Assembly: GCA_007129635.1 (NCBI GenBank)
Contig: SKVE01000261.1
Coordinates: 1 to 8,194 of the forward strand
Source of the DNA: Planctomycetaceae bacterium
GTDB lineage: Bacteria; Planctomycetota; Planctomycetia; Pirellulales; Pirellulaceae
DNA: 8,194 nt
Direction: 5' to 3'
A program made the position numbers and the translations under genes. Below are positions 1 to 6,666 of the stretch, in pieces; position 1 is the first letter of the stretch, and each line of letters starts with the position of its first letter. A model generated the notes under the pieces. It searched no databases, was not told the origin of the DNA, and saw nothing but the letters and a program-made list of their open reading frames with translations.

Positions 1-1144
1 CGCCGCTGTACAAGTGGCAGAAGCTTTCGTAACGGCGAGCATCCAGGCGTCCATCCGCGACGGCGTCCTTCACCGCACAATCGGCCTCGTGCGTATGCGT
101 GCAATCGGGAAAGCGGCACAGGCAAACGAACGGACGAACGTCTCGGTAGAAACCGGCCACCTCTTCCGGGATGACATCCCACAATTGAAACTGCCGTATC
201 CCCGGCGTGTCGACGATGAAGCCGCCGCCGGACAAAGGCAGCAGGCAGGCGGCGGACGTGGTATGCCGACCTTTCTCGTTTTCCTCGCTGACCGTCTGAA
301 CGCGAAGCTTCAGCCCGGGTTCGATCAGGTTCAGCAGCGACGATTTCCCCACACCGCTCTGACCGGCAACCACGCTCTGGCGACCCAACACCCGCTGACG
401 CAGACGATCCAAGCCGAAGCCGGTCGCCGCCGAGAGCATGAGGATTTCGTAACCCATCTGGCCGAACACGCCCGCCAGGGGCTGGAGATCGGCAGGGTCC
501 ACCAGATCGACCTTGTTGACGCAGATCAAGGGCCGAATCTGCGACTTTTCCGCCGTGACCAGCATCCGGTCGATCAGATTCGGTTTCAGAACGGGCTGAG
601 CCGCACTGGTGACGATCAGCAACTGATCGACATTGGCGACCAGGACGTGCCGCCGCCCTTTGCTGGTTCGGCTGATCACCCCGTGTCGCGGCTCGATCCG
701 TTCGATACTCCCCTCGTGCACGCCATTTCGAGGCGGTTCGGGGCGGAACCAGACCTGGTCACCGACGGCGACGACATGTCGCTGGTCGGTGCTCAGCGAC
801 TTCAGCAACCCACGCGTCGCGCAGCGGTACATCTGGCCCGACGAAGCTTGGACCAGACTGGTCAAGCCATGGATGCTGGTGACTCGACCCAACAAGCAAT
901 TGGACTCGTCGATCCCCAATTGGACGGTCAGCCCTCCACCTTGCTGCTCGCAGATCGAACCGCCCATGACGGTCCGCTTCCGCGTCAAGTCGCCTTTGCC
1001 GCTGACCCGCTCGCTCCGAGGGCTCTCTTCGAAGCCCTGGTCGCCGGCAGAGTAATCGCGAGTCAGATCGCCTTGGCGGGTCCGCGACTGGTGCTTCTTA
1101 CGAAAATCAGCACGGAATTTTTCTTTCTTGTCTCGTTTTGCCAT
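1..1144 (-). CDS. rsgA: Ribosome small-subunit-dependent GTPase A (RsgA/YjeQ), C-terminus cut by window edge
   Basis: RsgA is a cytoplasmic GTPase that binds the maturing 30S subunit and helps release assembly factors (family knowledge). The 381 visible residues show the circularly permuted G-domain order: an N-terminal OB-fold region (about 84-165), G4 NKVD (210-213), G5-like SAATG (238-242), the P-loop GQSGVGKSS (261-269) and G3 DTPG (312-315). The zinc-binding segment follows, with C343, C348, H350 and C356 in the typical CTHTHE context. A charged N-terminal extension of about 65 residues (MAKRDKKEK start) may contact RNA. Only the last few residues should lie beyond base 1. The start at 1144 has a weak AGG about nine bases upstream. 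An in-frame ATG at 1165 would add seven residues but has no visible ribosome binding site. The gene is divergent from the small membrane-protein gene. Confidence 0.96.
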   Translation of the reverse strand, partial: MAKRDKKEKFRADFRKKHQSRTRQGDLTRDYSAGDQGFEESPRSERVSGKGDLTRKRTVMGGSICEQQGGGLTVQLGIDESNCLLGRVTSIHGLTSLVQASSGQMYRCATRGLLKSLSTDQRHVVAVGDQVWFRPEPPRNGVHEGSIERIEPRHGVISRTSKGRRHVLVANVDQLLIVTSAAQPVLKPNLIDRMLVTAEKSQIRPLICVNKVDLVDPADLQPLAGVFGQMGYEILMLSAATGFGLDRLRQRVLGRQSVVAGQSGVGKSSLLNLIEPGLKLRVQTVSEENEKGRHTTSAACLLPLSGGGFIVDTPGIRQFQLWDVIPEEVAGFYRDVRPFVCLCRFPDCTHTHEADCAVKDAVADGRLDARRYESFCHLYSG

Positions 1145-1176
1145 TGGCGAACCTAAAGAAGGCATGGAGGTCGGGC

Positions 1177-1205
1177 TTGGAACAAGCGGTCCAATGCCGT
1201 ATCCT
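1177..1205 (+). promoter_or_regulatory. Candidate sigma-70-type promoter for the small membrane-protein gene
   Basis: TTGGAA (1177-1182) and TATCCT (1200-1205) are separated by exactly 17 bases. Each matches four of six consensus positions. The implied transcription start near 1212 would leave a leader of about 33 bases before the ATG at 1245. The evidence is sequence resemblance alone, in the 100-base divergent gap between rsgA and the small gene, so a chance match is possible. Confidence 0.25.
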
Positions 1206-1244
1206 CTCGGTTTCGTGGGTAGTTCGTCAAGTCGAGTCGAGTGA

Positions 1245-1457
1245 ATGAGCATCGAACAGGCATTTGTGGGGGCCGTGGCAATCATTCTGGGCGTGTTATG
1301 CGCCGCCGTGGGGCTGTTCCAGTTTTCCTGGTTTTTTCGGCTGCCCAAAGCCCGATGGGCTGCGGCTCGATGGGGCCGCCGCGCGACCCGCATCGGTTTC
1401 GGACTACTGGGCTTGGCACTGATCCTGCTAGGATGGTATATCGCCATGGACACTTAG
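1245..1457 (+). CDS. Small two-helix membrane protein, resembles Imm17 family
   Basis: This 70-residue protein has two hydrophobic segments, about residues 8-31 and 50-68, joined by a strongly basic loop (RLPKARWAAARWGRRATR). The loop predicts a cytoplasmic position by the positive-inside rule, with both ends outside the inner membrane. The layout, and the pattern of aromatic residues, then KAR, then a basic GRRATRI stretch followed by LGLALILLG, resemble from memory the short two-helix Imm17 family, some members of which are proposed immunity proteins of polymorphic toxins. No toxin gene is adjacent, so an immunity role here is unsupported. The start at 1245 has only a weak GAG nearby. A GTG or ATG start in the overlapping frame gives a composition without membrane segments and was not chosen. 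The gene's last 15 bases belong to a direct repeat. Confidence 0.7.
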   Translation: MSIEQAFVGAVAIILGVLCAAVGLFQFSWFFRLPKARWAAARWGRRATRIGFGLLGLALILLGWYIAMDT

Positions 1458-1478
1458 GTGCCGCGAGATGGTTGAAAG
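1443..1478 (+). repeat. Degenerate 36-bp direct repeat, copy 1 (overlaps end of small gene)
   Basis: The copy starts with GCCATG and ends with TTGAAAG. It aligns without gaps to 1515-1550 at 29 of 36 positions. It includes the last four codons plus stop of the small membrane-protein gene (Ala-Met-Asp-Thr-stop). Confidence 0.7.
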
Positions 1479-1486
1479 CCCCGTAG

Positions 1487-1506
1487 CCGAATTTGCCAAA
1501 ATTCGG
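1487..1506 (+). other. Perfect 8-bp hairpin between the repeat copies
   Basis: CCGAATTT (1487-1494) pairs fully with AAATTCGG (1499-1506) around the loop GCCA. No T-run follows on either strand, so it is not a standard intrinsic terminator. It lies 30 bases behind the stop of the small gene and could protect that mRNA end. Confidence 0.5.
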
Positions 1507-1514
1507 AACCCAGC

Positions 1515-1550
1515 GCCATGAGCACTTAAGTGCTGCGAGTAGTTTGAAAG
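1515..1550 (+). repeat. Degenerate 36-bp direct repeat, copy 2, with 14-bp palindrome
   Basis: This second copy matches 1443-1478 at 29 of 36 positions, offset by 72 bases. It contains the perfect palindrome AGCACTTAAGTGCT at 1521-1534, which is degenerate in copy 1. Read in the gene's phase it would give Ala-Met-Ser-Thr-stop, so it looks like a duplicated gene end. Confidence 0.7.
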
Positions 1551-1573
1551 GAAACGATTACCCCCCCCAAAAC

Positions 1574-1610
1574 AACCCCTTTGGGTTTGGCCCTAGGCGG
1601 AACCTAACCC
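1574..1610 (+). other. Two mutually exclusive hairpins in C-rich leader
   Basis: AACCC (1574-1578) can pair with GGGTT (1583-1587) around CTTT. Alternatively GGGTTTGG (1583-1590) can pair with CCTAACCC (1603-1610) with one mismatch. The two structures share GGGTT, so only one can form. Whether this part is transcribed is unknown. Confidence 0.35.
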
Positions 1611-1810
1611 CTAGTCCTGGAGTTTTCCTTGCGATGGCGCTGGCAACTTAGGGTAAAACTGACGAAATCTCTGGCGTTAACCGTTTTGGCAGAATAGAAT
1701 AGAGGAATACCGGCGCCCCAGGTGCGTCTAAGGTGAATAGGGCAAGGCACGGTCCGCTCACTGTTGGATTGTGGGTAAAAGAGAGGACCGCATTAGCACA
1801 TTTCTGGATT

Positions 1811-1814
1811 GGAG
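1811..1814 (+). promoter_or_regulatory. Ribosome binding site of the large gene (decides the start)
   Basis: GGAG lies nine bases before the ATG at 1824. This favours ATG 1824 over the in-frame TTG at 1809, which would overlap the site. Starting at 1824 also gives a clean signal peptide with a short basic N-terminus. Confidence 0.6.
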
Positions 1815-1823
1815 TCTTCGAGC

Positions 1824-4800
1824 ATGTCCAAACGCAATCACTTGTGGCTCTTTGCTGTACCGTTGGTGATGCTGGCGACAACGTTAACGGCGATGGCGAA
1901 CCCCACAGGCGGTTCGCAACCGTCCGAATTGGCGACTTTCGACAGCCCGACAGGCGAAACGTTTTTTGCGTTGTCGCTGAATCCGACCGAGCCCGCACCG
2001 GCAGTGACCGGGCACGATGTCCTCGTTCTTTTTGACACCTCGGCCAGCCAGACCGGCGCGTATCGCGACGATGCGATCGGAGCCCTGAACAGTATGCTGT
2101 CCAGCCTGGGTTCGGAGGATCGAGTCAAATTGATGGCGATCGATCTGAACGCGGTGGCGATGACCGAGCAATTCGTGGTACCGGGCAGCCAGGCGATGCG
2201 GGACGGTCTGGCCAGGCTCCAGCAGCGAGTGCCGTTGGGTTCGACGGACATGCAACGAGGCCTGCGTGGCGCGGCAGATACTTTCTCAGGTCCGGCGACT
2301 CGACCTCGTGCCCTGGTCTACATGGGCGACGGGCACAGTCGGGCCAATTTGCTGTACTCGCCGGATATGGAGTCGCTGGTCAGCGATCTGACAGACAAGC
2401 AGATTCCGGTTTCCAGCTATGCGATCGGCCCTGGCCGTGATCTGATTTTGCTGGCGACGTTGGCCAACCAGACCGGCGGCAAGGTGCATGTCGATGCGCC
2501 CGAAGGCGGTTCGGCCGAACAAGCAGGCCAGGCGATGGCTCAGGCGGCTCGCGGTACTGTCTACTGGCCCAAGACGGCCGATCTGCCGGGTTCGATGCGA
2601 GAAACATTGCCCAGTCGCGTACCGCCGCTGCGAAGCGATCGTGACACGGTGCTGATCGGCATGCTGGATTCTCGCGACGCGGCCAGCATTTCGATGACGA
2701 TGGAAACCGCCGGTCAGACGCTGGAGATGAACTGGGAAGTTCAGCCTCAGGCTTCCAACGAAGACTATCGCTTCCTGCCCGATCTGGTCAGCTCGGCGCG
2801 TAGCGACGGTGGCATCCGATTGCCGACTGTCGGATCATCGGGCCTGGCCGAAGTCGCCCAGATGATGGTCGCAGTCGACGAAAACTTGACACGTTTGGGC
2901 GAGAATGCGCTGCGCACAGGCAACGTGCAAGGGGCTTTGCAGGTCGCCGAGACGATTCTGCAACGTGATCCAAATAATCCGCAGGCTCGAGCCATCGTCC
3001 AAGCAGCTCGCAATATGGGCGGACGCGACGACGATCCGGGACTGCGGCTGGTCAACATCCAGGACGCTCCGGATGCAGCCGCCCCTGCGGCTGGCGGTGC
3101 AGTGCCCGGCGGCAACCAACCCGGGGCGCTGCTGCAGGAGTTGCTGGACAGCGGTGGCGGTTTCATGGCCAACGTGGAAAATCTGGCCGCGATCGACGAA
3201 CAACGGATGCGAGCGCAAGTCGAGCAGGAGATGACCGAGGCTCGCGATCGGATGCGAACCAATCCGGAAGGTGCCAAACGGGACCTGAAGTTGTTGCTCG
3301 AAACCATCGACCGCAGCGATTCGCTGACTCCGGAAAACCGGACTCAATTGCGTCGACAAGTCGAAGGCGCGATCCGCGAAGCCGAACGCCGTGAAGTCGA
3401 AGTCCGCAATCGACGCGAACTGGCCGAGGCCAATCGGGCGGCCAGCGAGGAACGACAACGAGCGGTCGAAGAAACAGCTCGCACGCGGCAGAAGATCAAA
3501 CAGATGCTGGATCGCTTTAATTCGCTGATGGCCGAAGGCCGCTACAACGACGCCGAGGACATCATCGCTTTCGAAGTCCGTGCGTTGGACCCCTATGGAA
3601 CAACACCGGTCGCCGCGGTCTGGTGGTCCCGATTTTCAGGGCACGTGCACGAGATGGAAGCGTTGCGCGAAGTCCGACATCGCAATTTCGCTCGAGCGCT
3701 GCTGACCGTCGAAAAAGCCTTGGTGCCGTTCCCCGACGAGCCGCCGGTGATGTACCCCGAACCGCAGGTTTGGGCGGACCTGTCCCTGCGGCGCAGACAG
3801 TACGCCTCCATCGATCTGGCCCGCCGAGGCAGCTCGGAACAAAAGATCCTGACCGCCCTGGACGACGATACGACGTTGGATTTCATCGAATCCCCGTTGC
3901 AACAGGTGCTCGGATTCTTGGCAGATCTCCACGATATCAACATCGAAGCCAACTGGCGCCTGCTGGATATGGACGAAGGGATCACGACCGAAACCACGGT
4001 GACCCGGAATCTGCAGGGAATCACCCTGCGGTCGGCCCTGCGATTGTTGCTGCGGGACCTGAGCGACACGTTGACCTATGTGATCCGCGACGAAGTGCTG
4101 CTAATCACCACTCTGGATGATGCCGAAAGCGAACTGGTTACCAAGGTGTACCCCGTTGGCGACCTGGTCCTGCCGATCACGGGCGGCATGCCGATGGGCG
4201 GCATGGGCGGCGGCATGATGGGTGGCGGCATGGGCGGCGGCATGATGGGCGGCATGGGCGGCGGCATGGGTGGCATGGGCATGGGCGGCGGCATGGGTGG
4301 CATGGGCGGCGGCATGGGCTTTTGCTGGGTTGCCCGCGAAGTGTACGGACCCCACGACCCACGCTGGCTGGAGTTCCGCCAGTGGCTGTTCACGGAAGCT
4401 CCCGAATGGCTGTTCATGCTGTACGGCAACCATGGCGAAGACGTTGCCGCTTGGATCAAAGACAAACCCTTCGTCAAGCTGTTGATCCGCAGTGCGATGG
4501 ATGTGGCGATCGAATCCAGGCATCCCAGCGTCGGCATGTTCGCCGTCGAAGACGATTTGACCTTGGGGCCCAGAAAGCAAGCCGCGGCTCCTGCGGTCGC
4601 CGAGCCGCCACGGCAGCAGCGATCGACCGAAGTTCATATCATCCGTCCCGAACGCCAGGCCGATCAGACGGCTGATCAGGTATGGGATGACTATTTCACC
4701 GCGTTGCTGGACGCCAGCGAAGCGGAGCAGTTGGCCATTCGAGGATCGATCCGAGCGACCGTCCGACGTTTGATGAACGACGAGAATTTTGAAGAAGCCA

Positions 4801-6542
4801 TCGCGCTGCTTCGCGCCGCGTTGCGGCACGGTTTCCCGCAACCCTGGATGTACGAGGGGTTGGCGCTGGCCTTGCAGGCCACGGACGCGCCGATGGACGA
4901 GGTCGAACGTGCGATGATGTCGGTCGTCGATTTTGCCAGCAACATGGACGATATCTTAGTGGCAGCCGAGTACATGACGCATTTGGGATTGGATCGTCGG
5001 GCGCTGGAATTGTTCCAGGAAGTGGCCGCATCCCAACCGTTCCGCCCCGAACCCTATCTGCGCGGCTTGGCGGCAGCGCAACGCATGGAAGACCAGCAAG
5101 GCATCATGTGGGCCTGTACCGGGATCCTGCGTCAGGCATGGCCGATCGACCAACTGGATTTACCGGAATACGCCTTTCGAGTGGCCCGGTCGACCTTCGA
5201 ACAATTGAAGGCCGATGGACAAGAGGAGCTGGCGGAACGCTTCGAGGCCGAGGTCGCGGAAGCAATGGTCCGCGACTGTGTAATCCGCATCACCTGGACC
5301 GGGGAAGCGGATCTGGATCTGTACGTCGAAGAACCGGGCGGAACCGTTTGCTCGGCCCTGAATCCCCGCACCTCCTCCGGAGGAGTGATGCTGGGTGACA
5401 ATTTCGCTCGACCCGGCGGTGCCTCGGCCGAAGGATACTCCGAATACTATGTCCTTCCGAAGGGTTTCAGCGGGGACTATCGCTTGGTGATCAAGCGAGT
5501 CTGGGGACAACCCACCGCGGGCAAAGTTACCGTCGAAGTGGCCAAGCACCTGGGATCGGATCGCGAGCAGATCGTCAGTCGGCAGATCTCGCTGGGGCCA
5601 AACGATGCGGCCGTAGCTTTTGAATTGACCGATGGACGACGCCAGGAATCGCTGGATGCGGAACTGATCGCCAATATCGCTCGAGGTCAACAGGCCGTCA
5701 CGCGAGCGATCGTGTCGCAGCAATTGGCGGCTTACGAATCGTCCGATGCCACGCTCGATTACCGCCGCTCGGTTCAACAGGCTCAACGCGACGGACGGCT
5801 GCCTCGAGGCGCCGTGGGGGTCCGCCCGGAAATCACTCAGTTGCCCGAAGGGACCAACTTCGGTTCGATGGCCGTGATCTCCGCCGATCGGCGTTACGTG
5901 CGAGTCACCCCGTTCCCAAATTTCACGGGTATCGGCGAAGTCACCACGTTTACCTTCGTCGGGGATGACACAGGCGTCGGCGGCGGCGGCGGCGGCATCG
6001 GCGGCGGCATCGGCGGTGGCATCGGCGGTGGCATGGGCGGTGGCATGGGCGGTGGCATGGGCGGCATGGGTGGTGGGATGGGCGGCATGGGTGGCATGGG
6101 TGGAGGCATGGGTGGCATGGGTGGCATGGGTGGCATGGGTGGTGGTGGCATGGGCGGCTTTTCCGACCAGCGGCTCAAGGCCGATGTCGCTTCGCTCGAG
6201 TATGGTCTAGAGACCGTGAAGCGATTGCGGCCCGTGCGGTTCCAATGGACGGATTCGCTGGAACTGCCCGTCCAACGAATCGATGGGCTGACCCTGCCTC
6301 AATCGCTGCGGCCTCGAGAAGCCCTCGGTGCCCAAGACGAAGTCGGCCTGCTGGCTCAGGAAGTCGAGGCGCTGGTGCCGGAAATCGTGAGCGAGGATGC
6401 GGCGACCGGGTTGAAGCGAGTCGATTACGAGAAACTGGTGCCCGTATTGATCAAGGCCGTCCAGGAGTTGTCCGAAGCGAATGAACAATTGCGATCGGAC
6501 GTCCGCAGCCTGAAAGCACAGCTTCCTCCATCAGAAGACTAA
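1824..6542 (+). CDS. Giant secreted protein: VWA, TPR, coiled coil, STN-like, Gly/Met tracts, DUF2135-like and C-terminal S74 chaperone domain
   Basis: I do not know a named homologue of the whole 1572-residue protein. Order of parts: signal peptide 1-25 (basic MSKRNH, hydrophobic core, cleavage expected after AMA). VWA domain about 66-225 with a complete MIDAS: D71, S73, S75, T141, D169. TPR-like helices 354-397. Charged coiled coil about 455-565. STN-like domain (secretin/TonB short N-terminal type) about 676-785. Gly/Met tract 787-832. A module starting F833-C834-W835 to about 896. TPR-like helices about 983-1108. DUF2135-like beta domain about 1150-1245 with DLDLYVEEPGG. A SADRRYVRV-containing segment about 1332-1383. 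Second Gly/Met tract 1384-1445. Peptidase S74/intramolecular chaperone domain 1447-1572 with SDQRLK and the AQEVEALVPE block, ending in a short coiled coil. Family knowledge: S74 domains trimerise and cut themselves off before the serine. Inference: an exported, trimeric, metal-dependent binding or scaffold protein in the periplasm or on the surface. The gene stands alone, between a structured leader and a strong terminator. Confidence 0.95.
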   Translation: MSKRNHLWLFAVPLVMLATTLTAMANPTGGSQPSELATFDSPTGETFFALSLNPTEPAPAVTGHDVLVLFDTSASQTGAYRDDAIGALNSMLSSLGSEDRVKLMAIDLNAVAMTEQFVVPGSQAMRDGLARLQQRVPLGSTDMQRGLRGAADTFSGPATRPRALVYMGDGHSRANLLYSPDMESLVSDLTDKQIPVSSYAIGPGRDLILLATLANQTGGKVHVDAPEGGSAEQAGQAMAQAARGTVYWPKTADLPGSMRETLPSRVPPLRSDRDTVLIGMLDSRDAASISMTMETAGQTLEMNWEVQPQASNEDYRFLPDLVSSARSDGGIRLPTVGSSGLAEVAQMMVAVDENLTRLGENALRTGNVQGALQVAETILQRDPNNPQARAIVQAARNMGGRDDDPGLRLVNIQDAPDAAAPAAGGAVPGGNQPGALLQELLDSGGGFMANVENLAAIDEQRMRAQVEQEMTEARDRMRTNPEGAKRDLKLLLETIDRSDSLTPENRTQLRRQVEGAIREAERREVEVRNRRELAEANRAASEERQRAVEETARTRQKIKQMLDRFNSLMAEGRYNDAEDIIAFEVRALDPYGTTPVAAVWWSRFSGHVHEMEALREVRHRNFARALLTVEKALVPFPDEPPVMYPEPQVWADLSLRRRQYASIDLARRGSSEQKILTALDDDTTLDFIESPLQQVLGFLADLHDINIEANWRLLDMDEGITTETTVTRNLQGITLRSALRLLLRDLSDTLTYVIRDEVLLITTLDDAESELVTKVYPVGDLVLPITGGMPMGGMGGGMMGGGMGGGMMGGMGGGMGGMGMGGGMGGMGGGMGFCWVAREVYGPHDPRWLEFRQWLFTEAPEWLFMLYGNHGEDVAAWIKDKPFVKLLIRSAMDVAIESRHPSVGMFAVEDDLTLGPRKQAAAPAVAEPPRQQRSTEVHIIRPERQADQTADQVWDDYFTALLDASEAEQLAIRGSIRATVRRLMNDENFEEAIALLRAALRHGFPQPWMYEGLALALQATDAPMDEVERAMMSVVDFASNMDDILVAAEYMTHLGLDRRALELFQEVAASQPFRPEPYLRGLAAAQRMEDQQGIMWACTGILRQAWPIDQLDLPEYAFRVARSTFEQLKADGQEELAERFEAEVAEAMVRDCVIRITWTGEADLDLYVEEPGGTVCSALNPRTSSGGVMLGDNFARPGGASAEGYSEYYVLPKGFSGDYRLVIKRVWGQPTAGKVTVEVAKHLGSDREQIVSRQISLGPNDAAVAFELTDGRRQESLDAELIANIARGQQAVTRAIVSQQLAAYESSDATLDYRRSVQQAQRDGRLPRGAVGVRPEITQLPEGTNFGSMAVISADRRYVRVTPFPNFTGIGEVTTFTFVGDDTGVGGGGGGIGGGIGGGIGGGMGGGMGGGMGGMGGGMGGMGGMGGGMGGMGGMGGMGGGGMGGFSDQRLKADVASLEYGLETVKRLRPVRFQWTDSLELPVQRIDGLTLPQSLRPREALGAQDEVGLLAQEVEALVPEIVSEDAATGLKRVDYEKLVPVLIKAVQELSEANEQLRSDVRSLKAQLPPSED
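4182..4319 (+). repeat. In-frame GGC/GGCATG low-complexity repeat, tract 1
   Basis: The tract consists of irregular GGCATG and GGCGGCATG units and codes for 46 residues, almost only Gly and Met (787-832). It joins the STN-like domain to the Cys834 module. Because the units are multiples of three, it is open in several frames on both strands (Ala/Trp on plus, His/Ala or Pro/Met on minus). This produces many false reading frames. Confidence 0.9.
5973..6158 (+). repeat. In-frame GGC/GGCATG low-complexity repeat, tract 2
   Basis: The tract codes for 62 residues (1384-1445). It begins with a glycine run, then GGGI units, then GGGM and GGM units that become more regular toward the end. It has the same unit, strand and codon phase as tract 1. 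It ends one phenylalanine codon before the S74 serine. Confidence 0.9.
6159..6179 (+). other. Predicted S74 autocleavage site and Ser-Lys dyad
   Basis: The codons encode F1446, S1447, D1448, Q1449, R1450, L1451, K1452. S74 domains carry a conserved S-D-x-R-x-K motif, with cleavage of the bond before the serine and the lysine five residues on as general base (family knowledge from phage tail spikes, tail fibres and animal MYRF). Both residues are present. Cleavage would release a C-terminal piece of 126 residues. Confidence 0.7.
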
Positions 6543-6570
6543 AGCGATCGAAAGAGCACCCAATCGCTTT
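6541..6570 (+). other. Hairpin overlapping the stop codon of the large gene
   Basis: AAAGCGAT (6541-6548) pairs perfectly with ATCGCTTT (6563-6570) around a 14-base loop. The stem starts inside the TAA stop. It precedes the main terminator, and no T-run follows, so it may only stabilise the mRNA end or be incidental. Confidence 0.35.
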
Positions 6571-6584
6571 GCGGCTTCAGCAAA

Positions 6585-6620
6585 CGGGGCTCGTTTGAAA
6601 AGAAACGAGCCCCGCTTTTT
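6585..6620 (+). terminator. Strong intrinsic terminator of the large gene
   Basis: CGGGGCTCGTTT (6585-6596) pairs in all 12 positions with AAACGAGCCCCG (6603-6614) around the loop GAAAAG. C and TTTTT (6616-6620) follow. It lies between the convergent large gene and obg. On the minus strand the stem is followed only by TTTGCTG, so termination of obg here would be weaker. Confidence 0.92.
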
Positions 6621-6666
6621 CGTTCGAAGATCCTCCCCGCTTGCCGGGCGAGAGCTTTCAGGCTTC

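Larger units (their letters stand above)
1458..1823 (+). other. Structured non-coding region and leader of the large gene
   Basis: These 366 bases hold no convincing gene. In order they contain the tail of repeat copy 1, a perfect hairpin (1487-1506), repeat copy 2 with a palindrome (1515-1550), a run of eight C (1561-1568), and two competing hairpins (1574-1610). A possible promoter for the large gene is CTGGCG (1671-1676, 3 of 6 matches), 18 bases, then TAGAAT (1695-1700, 5 of 6 matches). It would give a leader of about 117 bases. The promoter is weakly supported. The last visible signal is the ribosome binding site at 1811-1814. Confidence 0.5.

Noticed and set aside
14..1156. Long plus-strand reading frame (380 codons) opposite rsgA
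   Set aside because: The complementary strand encodes all RsgA motifs in order. The plus-strand product has no recognisable domain and is a codon-bias shadow.
1241..1486. Alternative 81-codon frame overlapping the small membrane-protein gene
   Set aside because: Its product lacks membrane segments and any motif. The overlapping frame at 1245 gives a coherent two-helix protein.
1809..1823. TTG at 1809 as start of the giant protein
   Set aside because: It overlaps the GGAG site and puts acidic and serine residues before the signal peptide. ATG 1824 with GGAG nine bases upstream is better.
4101..4841. Minus-strand frame of 246 codons rich in His/Ala
   Set aside because: It is caused by the triplet-based Gly/Met repeat, which stays open in other frames. 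The flanking parts mirror the large gene.
5973..6158. CRISPR array or collagen-like gene
   Set aside because: Units are short, irregular and lack spacers. The residues are Gly/Met without the strict Gly-X-Y period of collagen.
5894..6178. Proline/methionine-rich minus-strand frame
   Set aside because: It is the complement of Gly/Met tract 2 and has no independent start signal or known domain.
6159..6542. Prophage tail-fibre gene
   Set aside because: The S74 domain is the only phage-like element. It ends a large protein with signal peptide, VWA and TPR parts, and the neighbours are housekeeping genes.
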